Below are positions 24,672 to 36,229 of a stretch of 64,000 bases of DNA, piece by piece. The stretch is from positions 83,967,093 through 84,031,092 of the forward strand of contig OX344763.1 of assembly GCA_947034895.1 (NCBI GenBank), read 5' to 3'. The stretch is from Rhytidiadelphus loreus (lineage: Eukaryota; Streptophyta; Bryopsida; Hypnales; Hylocomiaceae). The translations under genes were made by a program, and so were the position numbers. The first letter of the stretch is position 1. Each line of letters starts with the position of its first letter. Below the pieces are notes generated by a model that saw only the letters and a program-made list of their open reading frames with translations, had not been told where the DNA came from and made no database searches.

Positions 24672-25240
24672 CTCCTAAGAATATCGTTTGCGCCCATTTT
24701 AACAAGGTTCCCTTGATCAGTGAATAAGGAGCTATCTTTGTCTGGAAGATAATCTTCTCTTCCCTCGTCCAGGTTTCTGGATATCTTTGATATGTTAGGT
24801 AATCAAGGATGTCCTGAAACTCAGATCCTCCTTGTCTTAAGTAGAACACTGGAACTTCTCCCTCTGGGTGGAACTCATCCGAAAAGTCGGCCAATATGTC
24901 CTCTGTTGCATTCTGTCCTCGATGTCTAGAAAGGAAGTCCGCATTTGCATTGGACTTTTCAGATTTCACTACAACCTCGTAGTTGAATTCCTGAAGTAGC
25001 AGCACCCACCTTGCTATCCTCTCTGAAAGATCTGACTTGTTCACCAAGTATTTTAGCGAATCATGATCTGTGTGGAACACTATCCGGTATCCTAGCAAAT
25101 AGTGTTGGAACTTTTTACAAGTATATACCACTGCTAGTGCCTCCCATTCCGTTGTGGTGTACTTTCGTTCTGCCAAGCTCATCTGTCGGTTGGCAAAGTA
25201 AATAGGGCACTCTCTCTGTTTTCTATCAAACTGCCATAGA
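24640..25240 (-). pseudogene. RNase H domain of the Gypsy pol
   Basis: Contains the conserved segments of Ty3-type RNase H: the Glu in YTTTEWEALA, HTDHDSLKYL and NANADFLSR. It would degrade the RNA strand of the RNA/DNA hybrid. The frame stays open from ~25182 to 24640 but is shifted relative to the integrase. Confidence 0.8.
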
Positions 25241-25445
25241 ATGGCTCCAAGACAGCACTTGAAAGCATCTAAAGTGATGTGGAATTCCTTCGTCCAATCC
25301 GGGAAGACAATATTGGAGCTTTGACTAGAGCGAGTTTCAGATCTTCAAACGCCTCTTGCCTTTCCGGATTCCACAGATAGTCCGTATCCTTCTTCAAGAG
25401 CTTCGTGAGTGGTGTTGCCTTCCGTGCATATCCGTCTATGAAGCA

Positions 25446-26290
25446 TCAATAGTATCCTACACAGCCCAAGAATCCTCGGATGTCTTGTACGCAGGTAGGA
25501 GCAACGAGGGCAACCATGACCTTTACCTTGTCTGAATCTACCTCCAATCCCTTCCAGCTTATTAGATGCCCAAGGAAAATTCCGGATTCCATCCCGAAGA
25601 AGCACTTCCCCGGATTTAGTTTGAAGTTGCTCTCTCTACATCTTTGGAATGTCTTGCATAAGCAATCCAAATGATCAACTCGAGAACTGAACACGGCAAA
25701 GTCATTGATGAATACCTCTAGGAAATGTCTTAGGAAATCCTGGAATATATCCATCATCAAGCGTTGGAATGTTCCGGGAGCATTGCATAGTCCAAATGGC
25801 ATTTGGGTAAATGCAAAGGTCCCCCATTCCGTAGTGAAAGTAGTCTTCAATTGGTCTGCCAGACGGATGAAGACTTGGTTGTATCCAGAAAACCCATCCA
25901 GAAAACTATAACATTCGTTGCCAGAAACATGATCCAGAATGATATCCGTAAATGGAAGAGGAAAGTAATCTTTCCTGGTCGATGCGTTCAGTTTCCAAAA
26001 ATCCTGACAGACCTAGATCTTGATCTGTCCTTCCGGCCCTGCCTTCTTTGGAACCACAACAATGGGAGATACCCATTCAGAATTGTGTACTGGATAGATG
26101 AACCCAGCTTCCAATAAAGCGTCGATCTCCTTCTTCACCATTATAGAATATCTTGAATTCAATCGATACTGCCTCTACCAGATTGGAACAGCTCCATTTG
26201 TCAAGTCAATCCGGTGTTCTCCCAAATTTGCTGGAATTCCGCTCAAATCCGAAGGTTCCCAAGCAAAGATGTCAAGATACTCCATTAGTA
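25446..26290 (-). pseudogene. Reverse transcriptase domain of the Gypsy pol
   Basis: Shows the fingers/palm motifs: VVPKKAG (~26050), FSGYNQVFI (~25885), MPFGLCNAPGTFQ (~25790) and a catalytic box in which the usual Y-x-D-D reads F-I-N-D (~25710), so one of the two metal-binding Asp residues is lost. A TGA follows CVGYY at ~25446. Stop codons also occur in the upstream part (~26235-26250). Certainly inactive. Confidence 0.8.
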
Positions 26291-26947
26291 GTTCCTAGTA
26301 GGTTGGTCTCTCCTTATCTATTATGGACTTACTCATAAAAAATGATTTTCCGGGTTTAACTTCCACCTTCTCGTAATCAGACAGATCAACAATAGTTTTA
26401 ATCTTCTCTGATTTTGTCTCTTCAACTAACTCCGGAATTTGCTCCAAGAAGGTCCTTGATCCGATTGGTGACAACCAATAGCTGGAAAGTTTCCCTCCGA
26501 TATTTGCTTCTGGATCCAATCAAAAGAAAGCGGGACGTCTACCTCATCCATGGATCTATCTTTTGACTGAATGATAGGCTTTGGTTCTTCTGTAGCGAGT
26601 TCTTCTACAGGATCCGAGAAGTTGAAATCAGTTTTCGTAATAGCTGTAAAATAGTTGGTGGTGGAGTCCGTATCTTCCGGATCCGACCAGTCAGTAGTGT
26701 ACCCATCCGACTCACTGGTCTCTCCCAAGTGGTCCATGTGTTTCCAAGGGATCCGAATGGAAGGCCTACCTACCACGAATTCCTTGGATCCCTAGTCCAC
26801 AAAAACTTTGGCTGAGTATAGCCAGGGTCTTCTGAGTAACATAGGGAATGGTCTCCCTTTAGTTATCTGGATCACTACATAGTTAAAGAAATAAGTCTCC
26901 TTTCCTATCCAAGTCAGTACTTGTGACAGTCTTCCAACCGGATGTAC

Positions 26948-27508
26948 TCATGACTGATCAGCCATACGTAAGACTTGATCTGTCGCTTGGAACGATGTGT
27001 ACCCAAGGTCGAATGTAGTGTCTTCAAGTATAAAATTAACTCCAGAATCTCCATCAACTGGGACGCTAGATACGATACATCCTCCAACTTCTACCTCCAA
27101 TTCAAGAGCTCCGTAATCTTCGACTTGAAAGAAGTTGATAGCTATAGCCGGAAGTTTTAGCCGTTTCCTCCTTCTCTTGGTCCACACTTCTCGGATTGAC
27201 TTTCGATAATTCAGATTATCATGTAGGAGTTTTCCGATAGTGGCATTGACCTTCTGGTCCTTGGTATCCTGGATGATATAATACTCATCAACCTTGCTTT
27301 CTAGTTTAATGAAAACTGGAACCTCGTCAAACATTACCTTCTTCCTTGGAATTTCCGAAAGTGGGATGGAATCCTGGAGATCCTTCTGTACTTCCTGACT
27401 AACATCAATAGACAATGGTTGACGTGATACCTTTCTAACCACCTCTGCTAAGAGTGGATCTATTCCTACTGAGTGATCAGAATCACTCGACTCTTGTTCC
27501 GGTAGCAT
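26948..27508 (-). pseudogene. Gag-pol junction and aspartic protease of the Gypsy element
   Basis: A charged region is followed by a retropepsin-like core in which the D-S-G triad lies in VPVDGDSGVNFILE (~27040), and downstream a PMLLRRPWLY block (~26850) resembling the conserved PxLLGRPWL segment of plant Ty3 proteases. It would mature the polyprotein. A stop near 26800 separates it from the following linker. Confidence 0.7.
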
Positions 27509-27745
27509 GGTTCCGGAATTATCACTTTCACGGTCTCTACTCCTATGTCTATCCTTCCGGTTCTTGGTGGAACTCCAGGTTGTGATTTTCTAAATAGTCT
27601 CTTCTCTACTTTCCGGAAGTTCCACCCTTGGTTGTCATTTTCCGGAATTCTCAATTCCAACAGATGATCCGTAATTGAGCGCCGTCTGCTCTCGTGGCGG
27701 AGTTGCTACCTATTTGTAGATAGTTCAAGTCTGCTGGGGTCTAGG

Positions 27746-27787
27746 ACACTCCTCACTTTTGTGTCCGTATTCATGACAATTTTGACA
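27746..27787 (-). pseudogene. CCHC zinc knuckle, remnant of gag
   Basis: Translation on the minus strand gives CQNCHEYGHKSEEC, an exact C-X2-C-X4-H-X4-C zinc knuckle of retrotransposon nucleocapsid. It is the last recognisable part of gag before the sequence changes abruptly at ~27805. Confidence 0.8.
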
Positions 27788-27806
27788 AGGAAGTGGCAAA
27801 GGCATG

Positions 27807-27834
27807 TTTAGGTTATAGGGTATAGGGTTTAGGA
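27807..27834 (+). repeat. Interstitial telomere-like repeat
   Basis: Degenerate TTTAGGG units (TTTAGGTTATAGGG...GGGTTTAGG) inserted between two imperfect copies of a ~21-bp sequence (TTGACARGGAAGTGGCAAA at 27783 and 27836). Short telomere-like patches flanked by a duplicated target can arise at double-strand break repair; this is inference. Confidence 0.55.
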
Positions 27835-27856
27835 TTTGACAGGGAAGTGGCAAAAC

Positions 27857-29690
27857 ATTATTTTGTCTTGGTATTGTTTTCTAAAGAATAGGTGTCCATA
27901 AAATGAGGCATTCTTGTTTCAAATAATGTTTTGTTGATTTAAGATATATATATATATGTTTTCATTTTATATGATTTAGGATTTAGGGTTCATGAAAATA
28001 AACCTACTTGTTCTGCATTTCATGTATATAGTTCAAAATTTAGTTCATTGTTTTTTTTTAAGGTTGAGTATTTCAATTATAAGAATAAGAATGACCTCTC
28101 TTGATTGATTTTTTTCTTTTATAAGATCACAAAATCTCAATTTATAAAAGTAAAAATTCTTATTGAAGGCTTCAATAGTATGATTTAGTATTTTTTTTTT
28201 AAAGTTAGGTGTTCTTCATTTATTATTTATTATTGAATATTTTTTGGATAAGAAAAAAAAACTATTGTCATTGATTTTTCCCTTCTCAAGAATAAGAATA
28301 CACCTCTTTTGATTTTTATTGTCATTGAATCTTCCATTTGTATTGTTAACAAGAATACCAATTTTTCATTTTGTTGTGTAATTTTTCCTTTATAACATGG
28401 AATACACATCTTCTTTCTTTATATAATACCATTGAATCTTGGTTTTTGTATCTAGCATTTTGCAACCAATATTTTTTTATATTGTTAAGTTGTTTTTTGT
28501 ATAACAGAAAAAAAATACTTCTTTTATTTTAATCATTCAATCATTTGTTATAATCTTGAATATAATAATGAAAGCACCTTATTTTAGTTTATTGCGTTAG
28601 TTGCTTGCCATACTATAAGAGTATCCAATTTTGTGCATAAGAAGAGTATCTAAGCTAATTTAAAATTTAGTATCCTCAATTGATTTTTTTAAAAGGATAT
28701 TTAAATTATTTCTTCTTTATTCACCATTGAATATTTATTCTACAAGAATGAAAATACCCATTATCATTGAATCAACCCTTAATTTAAAAAATTACATCTA
28801 TTGAGTACTTGGGATATAAGAATATGGATGCCCCTTTTTCTATTATCCATTTTTATTTCTTTACCAACATGGAGTATTTCTTTCATAAGAATAAAAATAC
28901 CCATTTTTTTTTTATAATCTACTCCTTTATTATCAATTTTTGAATCTTTACCAATATGAAGTATTTTTGTCATAGGAATAAGAATTTCTATTTTTTTTCC
29001 ATTGCTAAGGTTCGATATTTCTTTTATAAAATAAGAGCACTTATCACTTAGGTTTAGAGTCAAAGAATATTATTTTATAGAGCGATAAGAACAAGAATAT
29101 ATTTTTTCTAATATTGGATTGGGTTTCTTTTACTAGGGTTAAGTATTTGTTTCATAAGAATACGAGTACCTAATTATTTTCATTATCTGTTTTTTTCCAT
29201 TACTAATTTATTTTATAAGAATAAAAGCATCCATCACTTTGGTTTAGGATCAAAGAATATGTTTATTTATAAAACAATAAGAATAAAAATACACATTTTT
29301 TTCATTACCAGTTATTTTGATTATAAATCAATTTTTTCCTTCAATACCTTTGAATATTTATTTCATAAGAAATAAAAATATCCATTTCATAAGGACACTA
29401 ATATAGTAATACCCATTGTTTTTCATTAACCATTTATTTCTATTATTACAATTCATTTAAAATAAAATAAAATAAAAACACCCATTTACTTAATCTTATT
29501 ATGATGTATTACTTAAGCTATAAGTTTAAAAGTACCTATTATTTGTTATAATATGGAATCCATTGGTAACCAAAAATTCTAATTTTTTGAAACTTCCAAT
29601 GCATTGTTTAGAGAAAAAATTATAGTTCAAAATACATCACATTCACAACACTTCCTTGCAATCATTGTAGTCATGATTTTTAGTTTTTTA
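27857..29690. repeat. AT-rich degenerate minisatellite
   Basis: About 1.8 kb with recurring TTTCATAAGAATAAAAATACCCATTT-like units, irregularly 60-120 bp apart and strongly diverged. No coding content. Confidence 0.6.
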
Positions 29691-31080
29691 CCGATTTTTT
29701 GGAAGCAAGCAATCACATCCAACCAAGACGTGACTGGTGGTACCTAGTTGGAATTCCAAGATGACCGGTGATAGGCTGGGGCGGGAGCGTCTCTCTCATC
29801 GTGTGACCTCAAGTGTAGGTCCTTTGTGTTTTGTGAAGTCTATGTAGTTGTTGTTGGTATTGTTGCATTTGAGTTTTGGGCCCTTTGCTACTTGCCATGA
29901 CTTACGAATGGTGCAAAGAGTGAAAAAAGAGGATTTGTTGTGTCGAAACTTGAAATGATGTGTTGCGCAAATACGGCGAGGTGACTTGAGTGTGCACTAT
30001 GTTTTCATTTTGTTCTGTCCTATATTGTTTTATGTTCTCTTGTTGTTCTGTTGCTGTAGACAATTTTACAGCTTGTATACCTCCATCTTATTCCAAGTGT
30101 GTTTTGTTTTTATTTAGGGTGGTTTTCCGTACGTGAAAATCCCAATTCAGGCTGTCAACATGCATTGCATTTAGAAGCCTGCTGCTACGAGTGTTGCTTT
30201 TGGAGGTGCCTAATTCAGTTTTTGTCCTTTGATTTTGTCGTAATAGTAGGTACTTTTTTGCACTTCATTGCTCGTCCTGTGATCTTATTGTAATAGGTTA
30301 TCTTCCTCTTTGTTTAGGGTTTAGATCTTGATGCCATTTTCTTGTATCACAATCCTTGTGGCCCACACTCCAATGTGTGAATGTCACTTCAGGCTGCGGA
30401 AGAAGCATGTCTCTAAAACCCACTTTCGAGTTGTACTATGTATAAAATTTATACGCGTTGTATCATTTTCCTGTGCATTTAGTTCCCATCCATCTCTTGC
30501 GTACAAATTAGGTATAGTTACTTGTAATATTTTCGGAGGTGTATTATTCTCTTAAGCTACATTAAGGTGTGTCCTTACTCCCCACTGCTTTGCGTCTCTC
30601 CTTCCCTATGATTTTGTTATACCGGTCCATTATTTGAATTAATTTGCTACTAGTTTATTGCTTTTTTCATCTTGAAAAGAATGCATTGGGTTTAGAGTTA
30701 AGATCTCCATGCCATTATTTTGTTGTGAGTTTTCTAGTGGTCTAATCTTATGCACAAATTGCAGTTCGGTGTGTGGAAGAAGTTAGTGACCAAACTCCAC
30801 TTCCGAGTTGTATTGTGCATATAAATTTGTACACATTGTATCAGAATGAAGAGGTTGCAAGGGAAAGAGGTTAGTTTGGAGGAGGCACAAATTTGGAGTG
30901 CTAGCGAGTTGTGAAGATGTGCTTGCAGGTTTGTGCTTTGCAAGAAGAGCACGCTTACTGATGGATGTTTGGAGTGCACTGATTTGTACTTGATCTATTT
31001 TTGATGTTTACTATTTCCCTTGCAATTGTATTTTATGTATTTCTGTAATACAAGTTTGTATAGGTTGATAATGTTCTAGG
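29691..31080. repeat. Non-coding region with a ~375-bp duplicated segment
   Basis: 30310-30465 and 30690-30845 are diverged copies: both run from GGGTTTAGA...ATGCCATT through a CGAGTTGTA block to CATTGTATC or CGTTGTATC. No gene was identified; it may be upstream sequence of the SUVR relic. Confidence 0.45.
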
Positions 31081-31770
31081 TACATTGTTACCCGCATATT
31101 TTCTAGTTCTTGATTTGTACTTACATATTCAATATAGTCCTTGTTGTTGTACTTGTTGTAATATAATTTGTACAGTTTGTACATGTGTTTATCATGTTAG
31201 TATTTAATGTTTAGTATGGTCCTTTTTGTTGTACTTGTTGTAATATAATTTGTATAGTTCGTATAATTAGGTGTTTATCTTGTTAGTACTTAATGTTTAG
31301 TATGGTCCTTCTTGTTGTACTTGTTGTAATATAATTTGTACAGTTTGTCTAGGTGTTTATCATGTTAGTATTTAATGTTTAGTATAATCCTTCTTGTTGT
31401 ACTTATTGTAATATAATTTGTATAGTTCGTATAATTAGGTGTTTATCTTGTTAGTACTTAATGTTTAGTATGGTCCTTCTTGTTGTACTTGTTGTAATAT
31501 AATTTGTACAGTTTGTATAGGTGTTTATCATGTTAGTACTTAATGTTTAGTATGGTCCTTCTTGTTGTACTTGTTGTAATATAATTTGTACAATTTGTAT
31601 AGGTGTTTATCCTGTTACAATAGTACTTAATGTTTAGTATAGTCATTCTTGTTGTACTTGTTGTTGTACTTGTTGTAATACAATTTGTATAGTTTGTACA
31701 GGTGTTAGGGTTGCTAGTATTTAATGGTCAATATGGTTTTATTATTGTACTTGTTGTTGTTTAATTTGTA
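31080..31770. repeat. Tandem minisatellite, ~85-90 bp units
   Basis: About seven to eight units, each with TTGTTGTACTTGTTGTAATATAATTTGTA..., then GGTGTTTATC, TGTTAGTA and TTAATGTTTAGTATGGTCC. Two unit types (with TATAGTTCGTATAATTAGG or ACAGTTTGTATAGG) alternate, pointing to a higher-order unit. It ends directly before the first recognisable SUVR exon. Confidence 0.8.
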
Positions 31771-32469
31771 CATTTTGCACTTGTAGTAGTTCTTGTGGCA
31801 ATAGAGTGGTTTAGAAAGGATTACGCATTTCCATGGAAGTTATTTGGACTAGATAGAAGGGTTGGGGATTGTGGGCAAAGTAAAAAGTTTCAAAGGGTAC
31901 TTTTCACTTTGAATATGTAGGAAAGATCATTACAAATGCTAAGCTCATGCAATGGAGGGCTTTGGAAAAATTCGAAAAATCAAAATTGTTTACGCTAGCA
32001 CTAACGCTAATTAGAAATCCAAGAAGTTTGTGACCAATGATGTGGCATTGTGCATAGATAGCACTATTAAAGGAAATGTCAGTCGTTTTCTAAACCACAG
32101 ATATCTACTACTTGTGCCTTGTGATTTTAATAAATAAACTACAATATGATGGTTGACGGTCCTTGTGCTGTGTCCAATTTTAGTGTTCCTTTTTTTTGTA
32201 GGTGTGAAGACACTACAACAAAAGCAGTGTTTTATGACTACAAAAAAACAACTGCATTGAGTCGTAAAATCAAAAAATATGACTCGCGCAAAAATCATTG
32301 TAGATGACTCGGAATATGACTGATTGTAGTTGTTTAGAAGCAGTCGCTTCAAACATCAGTCATATTGGCAGTCATATAAGTTGAGAGGTATAAATACCCA
32401 TAATTAGCCATAGTGTGCCAAGAAAGCATATATTTTGACTTTCTTTGAGTTTTTCTTGACTTGCCTGAG

Positions 32470-32810
32470 TAAATGAAAAAATCCTATGTGGAATATGACT
32501 ACGTTTAGTCATATTTTTTGATGACGTGGAATATAACTGCAGTTAGTCATATTTTTTATTATTATGAAATATGACTACATTTAGTCATATTTTTTGATGA
32601 CATGGAATATGACTGTGGTGAGTCATATTTTTTGATGACGTGGAATATGATTGCGGTGAGACATATTTTGCAGTCATGTGGAATATGACTGCGGTGAGTC
32701 ATATTTTGTAGTCTTGTAGAATATGACTGCGGTGAGTCATATTTTTTGATGATTTGTAAAACGACTCTTCTCAGTTATATTTTTCAGTCATATTGAGAGC
32801 ACTTAGTCAT
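32470..32810. repeat. Subterminal repeats of the CACTA element
   Basis: Units of ~45 bp (GAATATGACTGCGGTGAGTCATATTTTTTGATGACGTG), about seven copies. Each contains the self-complementary pair ATGACT...AGTCAT. CACTA transposases bind short subterminal motifs, so these are probable binding sites. Confidence 0.75.
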
Positions 32811-33519
32811 TTTTTGGAAATTATTATAATCATTTTGTGACTTCAAGTAGTCATTTTTTTATTCATATGTATTTTGAACTATGAATTGAACAAATCATAC
32901 AACGGTTGTAGAATACCTAAGCATATTTGCAATCATACATTAAAATGATTTAACAATTGAATAAAAGATTTCATGTAGTTAAAAACAAATACATATGATT
33001 TTAAAGATATACAAGAAACAATTATATTGGAAAGGAAATATATAAGAAGGAATGTAAGTCCTTTCAATGACATTTATAATTTATTAGTCACAAATACAAA
33101 ATATGTATATCGCAATGAATTATTTACACAAGTCAATAGAGACTATATTTCTTACAATAATATGAAGTGAGTTGCAAGTAGCCTCCAACGACTTTGTTCC
33201 AATTTTGTTGCTTGCATATACAATTAAAGAAATAGGAAGTTAATTTTTAATGAACATACAACAAAGCTCAATCTTCAAAAGTTTACAACAATAGAAAATA
33301 TGTAATACAAATTTAGAGTAAGAAGAAAAACAATGGTGATGCAAGGAACAAGAAGAAAAAAGGCAACAAGTGCTAAAAGATAACAACAAATACAAGTTAA
33401 GATGCAACAAAAAGAAACAAGAAACAAAAAGAGAGAACAAAATGTAAGAAAGAAAAAGGATGAAAAAGAAAATATTAGGATGCAAGAAGAAAAAAACAAG
33501 AAGCAAGAGTGAAGATGCA

Positions 33520-33780
33520 ACAAAAGACAACAACTCTAAGAAGTAAGAGTGAATTCAAGATGCAACAAAACACAACAACTAAGAAGCAAGAGTGAATTCA
33601 AGATGCAACAAAACACAACAACTAAGAAACAAGAGTGAATTCAAGATGCAACAAAAGACAACAACTCTAAGAAGTAAGAGTGAATTCAAGATGCAACAAA
33701 ACACAACAATTAAGAAATAAGAGTGAACTCAAAATGCAACAAAACACAACAACTAAGAAACAAGACTGAACGCAAAGAAA
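33520..33780. repeat. A-rich tandem repeat inside the CACTA element
   Basis: About six ~43-50-bp units of the form AAGAGTGAATTCAAGATGCAACAAAACACAACAACTAAGAA. Three near-copies of GTGGTGGCTAGGRTTTCAAAACCCT follow at 33835-33925. The apparent minus-strand ORFs over this part (33240-33533) are low-complexity artefacts. Confidence 0.7.
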
Positions 33781-34561
33781 CAAGAAACAAGAGACAAGAG
33801 ACAACAAAAGGTAAGGAAGAAGAGTCAAAAGAAGTAGTAGCTAAGGTTTCAAAACCCTAAAAAGTGGTGGCTAGGATTTCAAAACCCTTAAAAAGTGGTG
33901 ATTAGGTTTCAAAACTTTAAACAATGGCTTGCCTATATTTTTTTTGATTGCCCATGTTTTTCTTAGGTTGCCCAAAAACAAAAAAATGTTACTACCATGA
34001 AAATATAACTAATAATATAACTCAATGTTCTCAAATGAGTTCCCTAACGTTCCCTATGAAATACTTTGGTGTTCCCAACGGTCATATAATATACACCTGT
34101 GAAGTACAAGGCCCAAAAACGATTGGCAGTTATATTTTGCAGTCATATTTCTCCCCAATCATCCTCAATCATATTTTTGCAGTCATAAAACACTACCGTT
34201 GTTGTAGTGAGATGCTTACTTCATTGATGTACTCGTCAAAGTAGGCATCAAAGTAGGCAATGAGGACCCAAGATTCTTCCATGTTGCATTCTTTGCACAA
34301 GAAAACATTTCAGCGTATGAAGAGCTCACTTAGGATTATGGTTGTAGCTTTGAAAAGCCAAAAGTCAATGTTGTAGATGTTGTAATGCCCTTCCATTGTA
34401 AGTATTGTAGCACTCACTACCGTGACAAAGTAATTGAAATCCCCTACTTCATCACATCACTAATCTCTTGTTGTCAAATGACCAAAGATGTGGAAACAAA
34501 CTGTGGAGAATCTTTCACAGTAGAAAATCTTCTTTGGTGGATTTCTGACAAGATTAACTAG

Positions 34562-35330
34562 AGGTGGGTATTGACATTTTTGAAAATTTTGTTGCAATAC
34601 CATATTCACAACAGTCTTATATGTTTGGGTAGCTTCCCATTACATGTTAATGTTTGTAATGCTTGTGGAAGGCAACACGTTCAAAGACATGTTCAACATG
34701 AAGTCACGAAGCTACGTGACAGCAAAAGGTGCATAGTGTCATGGTACATCTGGTATAGCTCTTGGTACTCGGAGCACATCTGTTACATTTTCTACCTAAT
34801 TGTACAAAGAGTATGGTTCATGCATATGTTGCAAACTATCGAGAGAACACGGACTTATAAATTATGTATATTTACATGTACATTTTATGAGGTGAAGCAC
34901 ATTTACTGATGAAATTAAATTGTCATAGGCAGACAATGTATGAACATACTGAAAGCTTAGAAATGACCATGTATTGTGTAAATTAATTGATTCACAACTT
35001 TTGTATGGTTGTATTTTTTTTTAAATTTCACTAAACACGAAATACGAAGGCTGAAGATATAGACATACAATTAAAGTTAGAAGGCACTTTACAACCGTAT
35101 ATGTGAACGAGCTCAAAAAACATTTGTATTCTCCATCGTCAACTAACTAAGTTGGTCTTTAATAGAGTGCTAAACCCTCAAAATCACTTTATCTTCTAAC
35201 TGTGCAATCCTTAGGCTAAAAATAAAGACACATTTTTCTCCTCTACACCGGACTAGCTACTCAAGAATCAACATCGCACTTTTATATACAAATTTGCTAA
35301 GGCCTGCAACACTGTCAATAACAATTCCCA
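34562..35330. other. Intergenic, nothing recognised
   Basis: AT-rich sequence downstream of the SUVR relic. The ORF at 34571-34909 has no family features and unremarkable composition. Confidence 0.4.
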
Positions 35331-35339
35331 CTATTACAA

Positions 35340-35960
35340 ACACCTACACTGACATCTCTACTTCTTGGATTCCGTGGAATGCAAGCCTATCTACAATGGC
35401 AACGACTTCCCTCTTCAACAATACCTTGTCACGAGTCCCTCTACACACTTGATGTCACAACAATAAAAACAAAGTGAACCCTAAAGCCCAAACAAATATT
35501 GCTTCTAGCGGGGTTACATGGGAAGGTATCTTGACTTTCTTGCCTCTGTAGCCTATACTACAACGTCAACGATCTGTTGTGATTCAGGTGAATATCCCTC
35601 CTAAGTGATGAGAAAGTATCATAGTTCCTTGTTAGAATAGTACATAGAAAATTTCAAGTCGTCGAAATGGAGCTCCTCATAGCTATCGTCCCTAGAGCTT
35701 GTCGTATTGAAGTCCGTCCCTCTTGAATAAATATTGAAGTCCCATATACGCCTCCATAACCCTAAATTCATAATTTGCAACTACGATTCATTCTAATTGA
35801 TTGTCATCTCTTGTAATTAGAAGCTCCTTCAATTCATCAGAAGAAAAAGACAAAAACTTTTCCTTCCGCCTTTCCACCTCCCTATCAACCTCTACAAGGT
35901 ACCGCCATAGGTCAGCCTAGTATTTGGGAAGGGGAGACATCCTAATGATATCTAAAACGG
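35340..35960 (-). pseudogene. Possible decayed coding region, unknown family
   Basis: Minus-strand translation gives a stretch rich in charged residues (WRYLVEVDREVERRKEKF, then SDELKELLITRDD, then an EELHFDDLKF stretch) with codon-like texture. It is broken by several stops (TAG, TGA) and at least one frameshift. I do not recognise the family. It could equally be a fragment of a host gene or of a transposon cargo gene. Confidence 0.3.
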
Positions 35961-36229
35961 CAGAACAAAACAAAGAAGAAAGTGATCAATATTTTGTAGT
36001 ACTATCAGTATGAATGGTACAAAAGTTTGGACTCAACGTATAGAGAAACGTACAAGTATATATACTACAAGTATCACATGTAAGTACACACACTACAAAC
36101 ACTACATTCTTGGAACTAATTGTAGTCTGAGAACTTTGAACCATGTACCTTGATAACAATTAGTATTGTTTGTATTGTCCACCCATAAGATGGTACTGCA
36201 ACATTGTACAAACATTCCTATCACTCACC

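Larger units (their letters stand above)
23838..27805 (-). mobile_element. Decayed Ty3/Gypsy retrotransposon pol
   Basis: Read on the minus strand, the order is zinc knuckle (27787-27746), aspartic protease (~27508-26948), reverse transcriptase (~26290-25446), RNase H (~25240-24640) and integrase (~24671-23838). Integrase last is the Ty3/Gypsy order. There are several stops and at least two frameshifts (e.g. near 24660), so it is inactive and older than the neighbouring DNA transposons. No LTR pair was found. The upstream gag part is cut off at ~27805, where TTTAGGG-like repeats begin. Confidence 0.85.
32211..34209. mobile_element. Non-autonomous CACTA transposon
   Basis: A 1,999-bp element with ends CACTACAACAAAAGCAGTG... 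and ...CACTACCGTTGTTGTAGTG, inverted over about 30 bp including ATAAAACACT/AGTGTTTTAT. It is flanked by the 3-bp direct repeat AGA (32208-32210 and 34210-34212). CACTACAA ends and a 3-bp duplication define the CACTA/En-Spm superfamily. No transposase is encoded. The inside is made of subterminal repeats and A-rich minisatellites. Confidence 0.92.
31787..34561 (+). pseudogene. SUVR-type SET-domain histone methyltransferase relic
   Basis: The first exon (31787-32100) shows CGNRVV, a GWGLWAK-like segment, FEYVGKIITNAKL and ALCIDSTIKGNVSRFLNHR, the pre-SET end and core SET motifs of plant SUVR1/2/4-type H3K9 methyltransferases. The next exon starts at 32202, is cut after 9 bases by a CACTA element (32211-34209), and resumes at 34213 with CEDAYFIDV across the break, then FHVAFFAQENISAYEELT, DYG and a post-SET Cys cluster (CKYC). 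Breaks: stops after CGNRVV (Q in relatives), at two further SET positions and at the conserved Trp of ELTWDYG; a frameshift at ~32020; and a donor site reading AG|AT instead of AG|GT at 32101. No upstream exons were recognised. Functional loss is clear. Whether the rest of the locus is an intact paralogue elsewhere is unknown. Confidence 0.8.

Noticed and set aside
31787..32100. Active SET gene
   Set aside because: Stops at conserved positions, a frameshift, a lost donor site and the CACTA insertion rule out a working product.
33240..33533. Hydrophobic ORF resembling a membrane protein
   Set aside because: Complement of an A-rich minisatellite inside the CACTA element.
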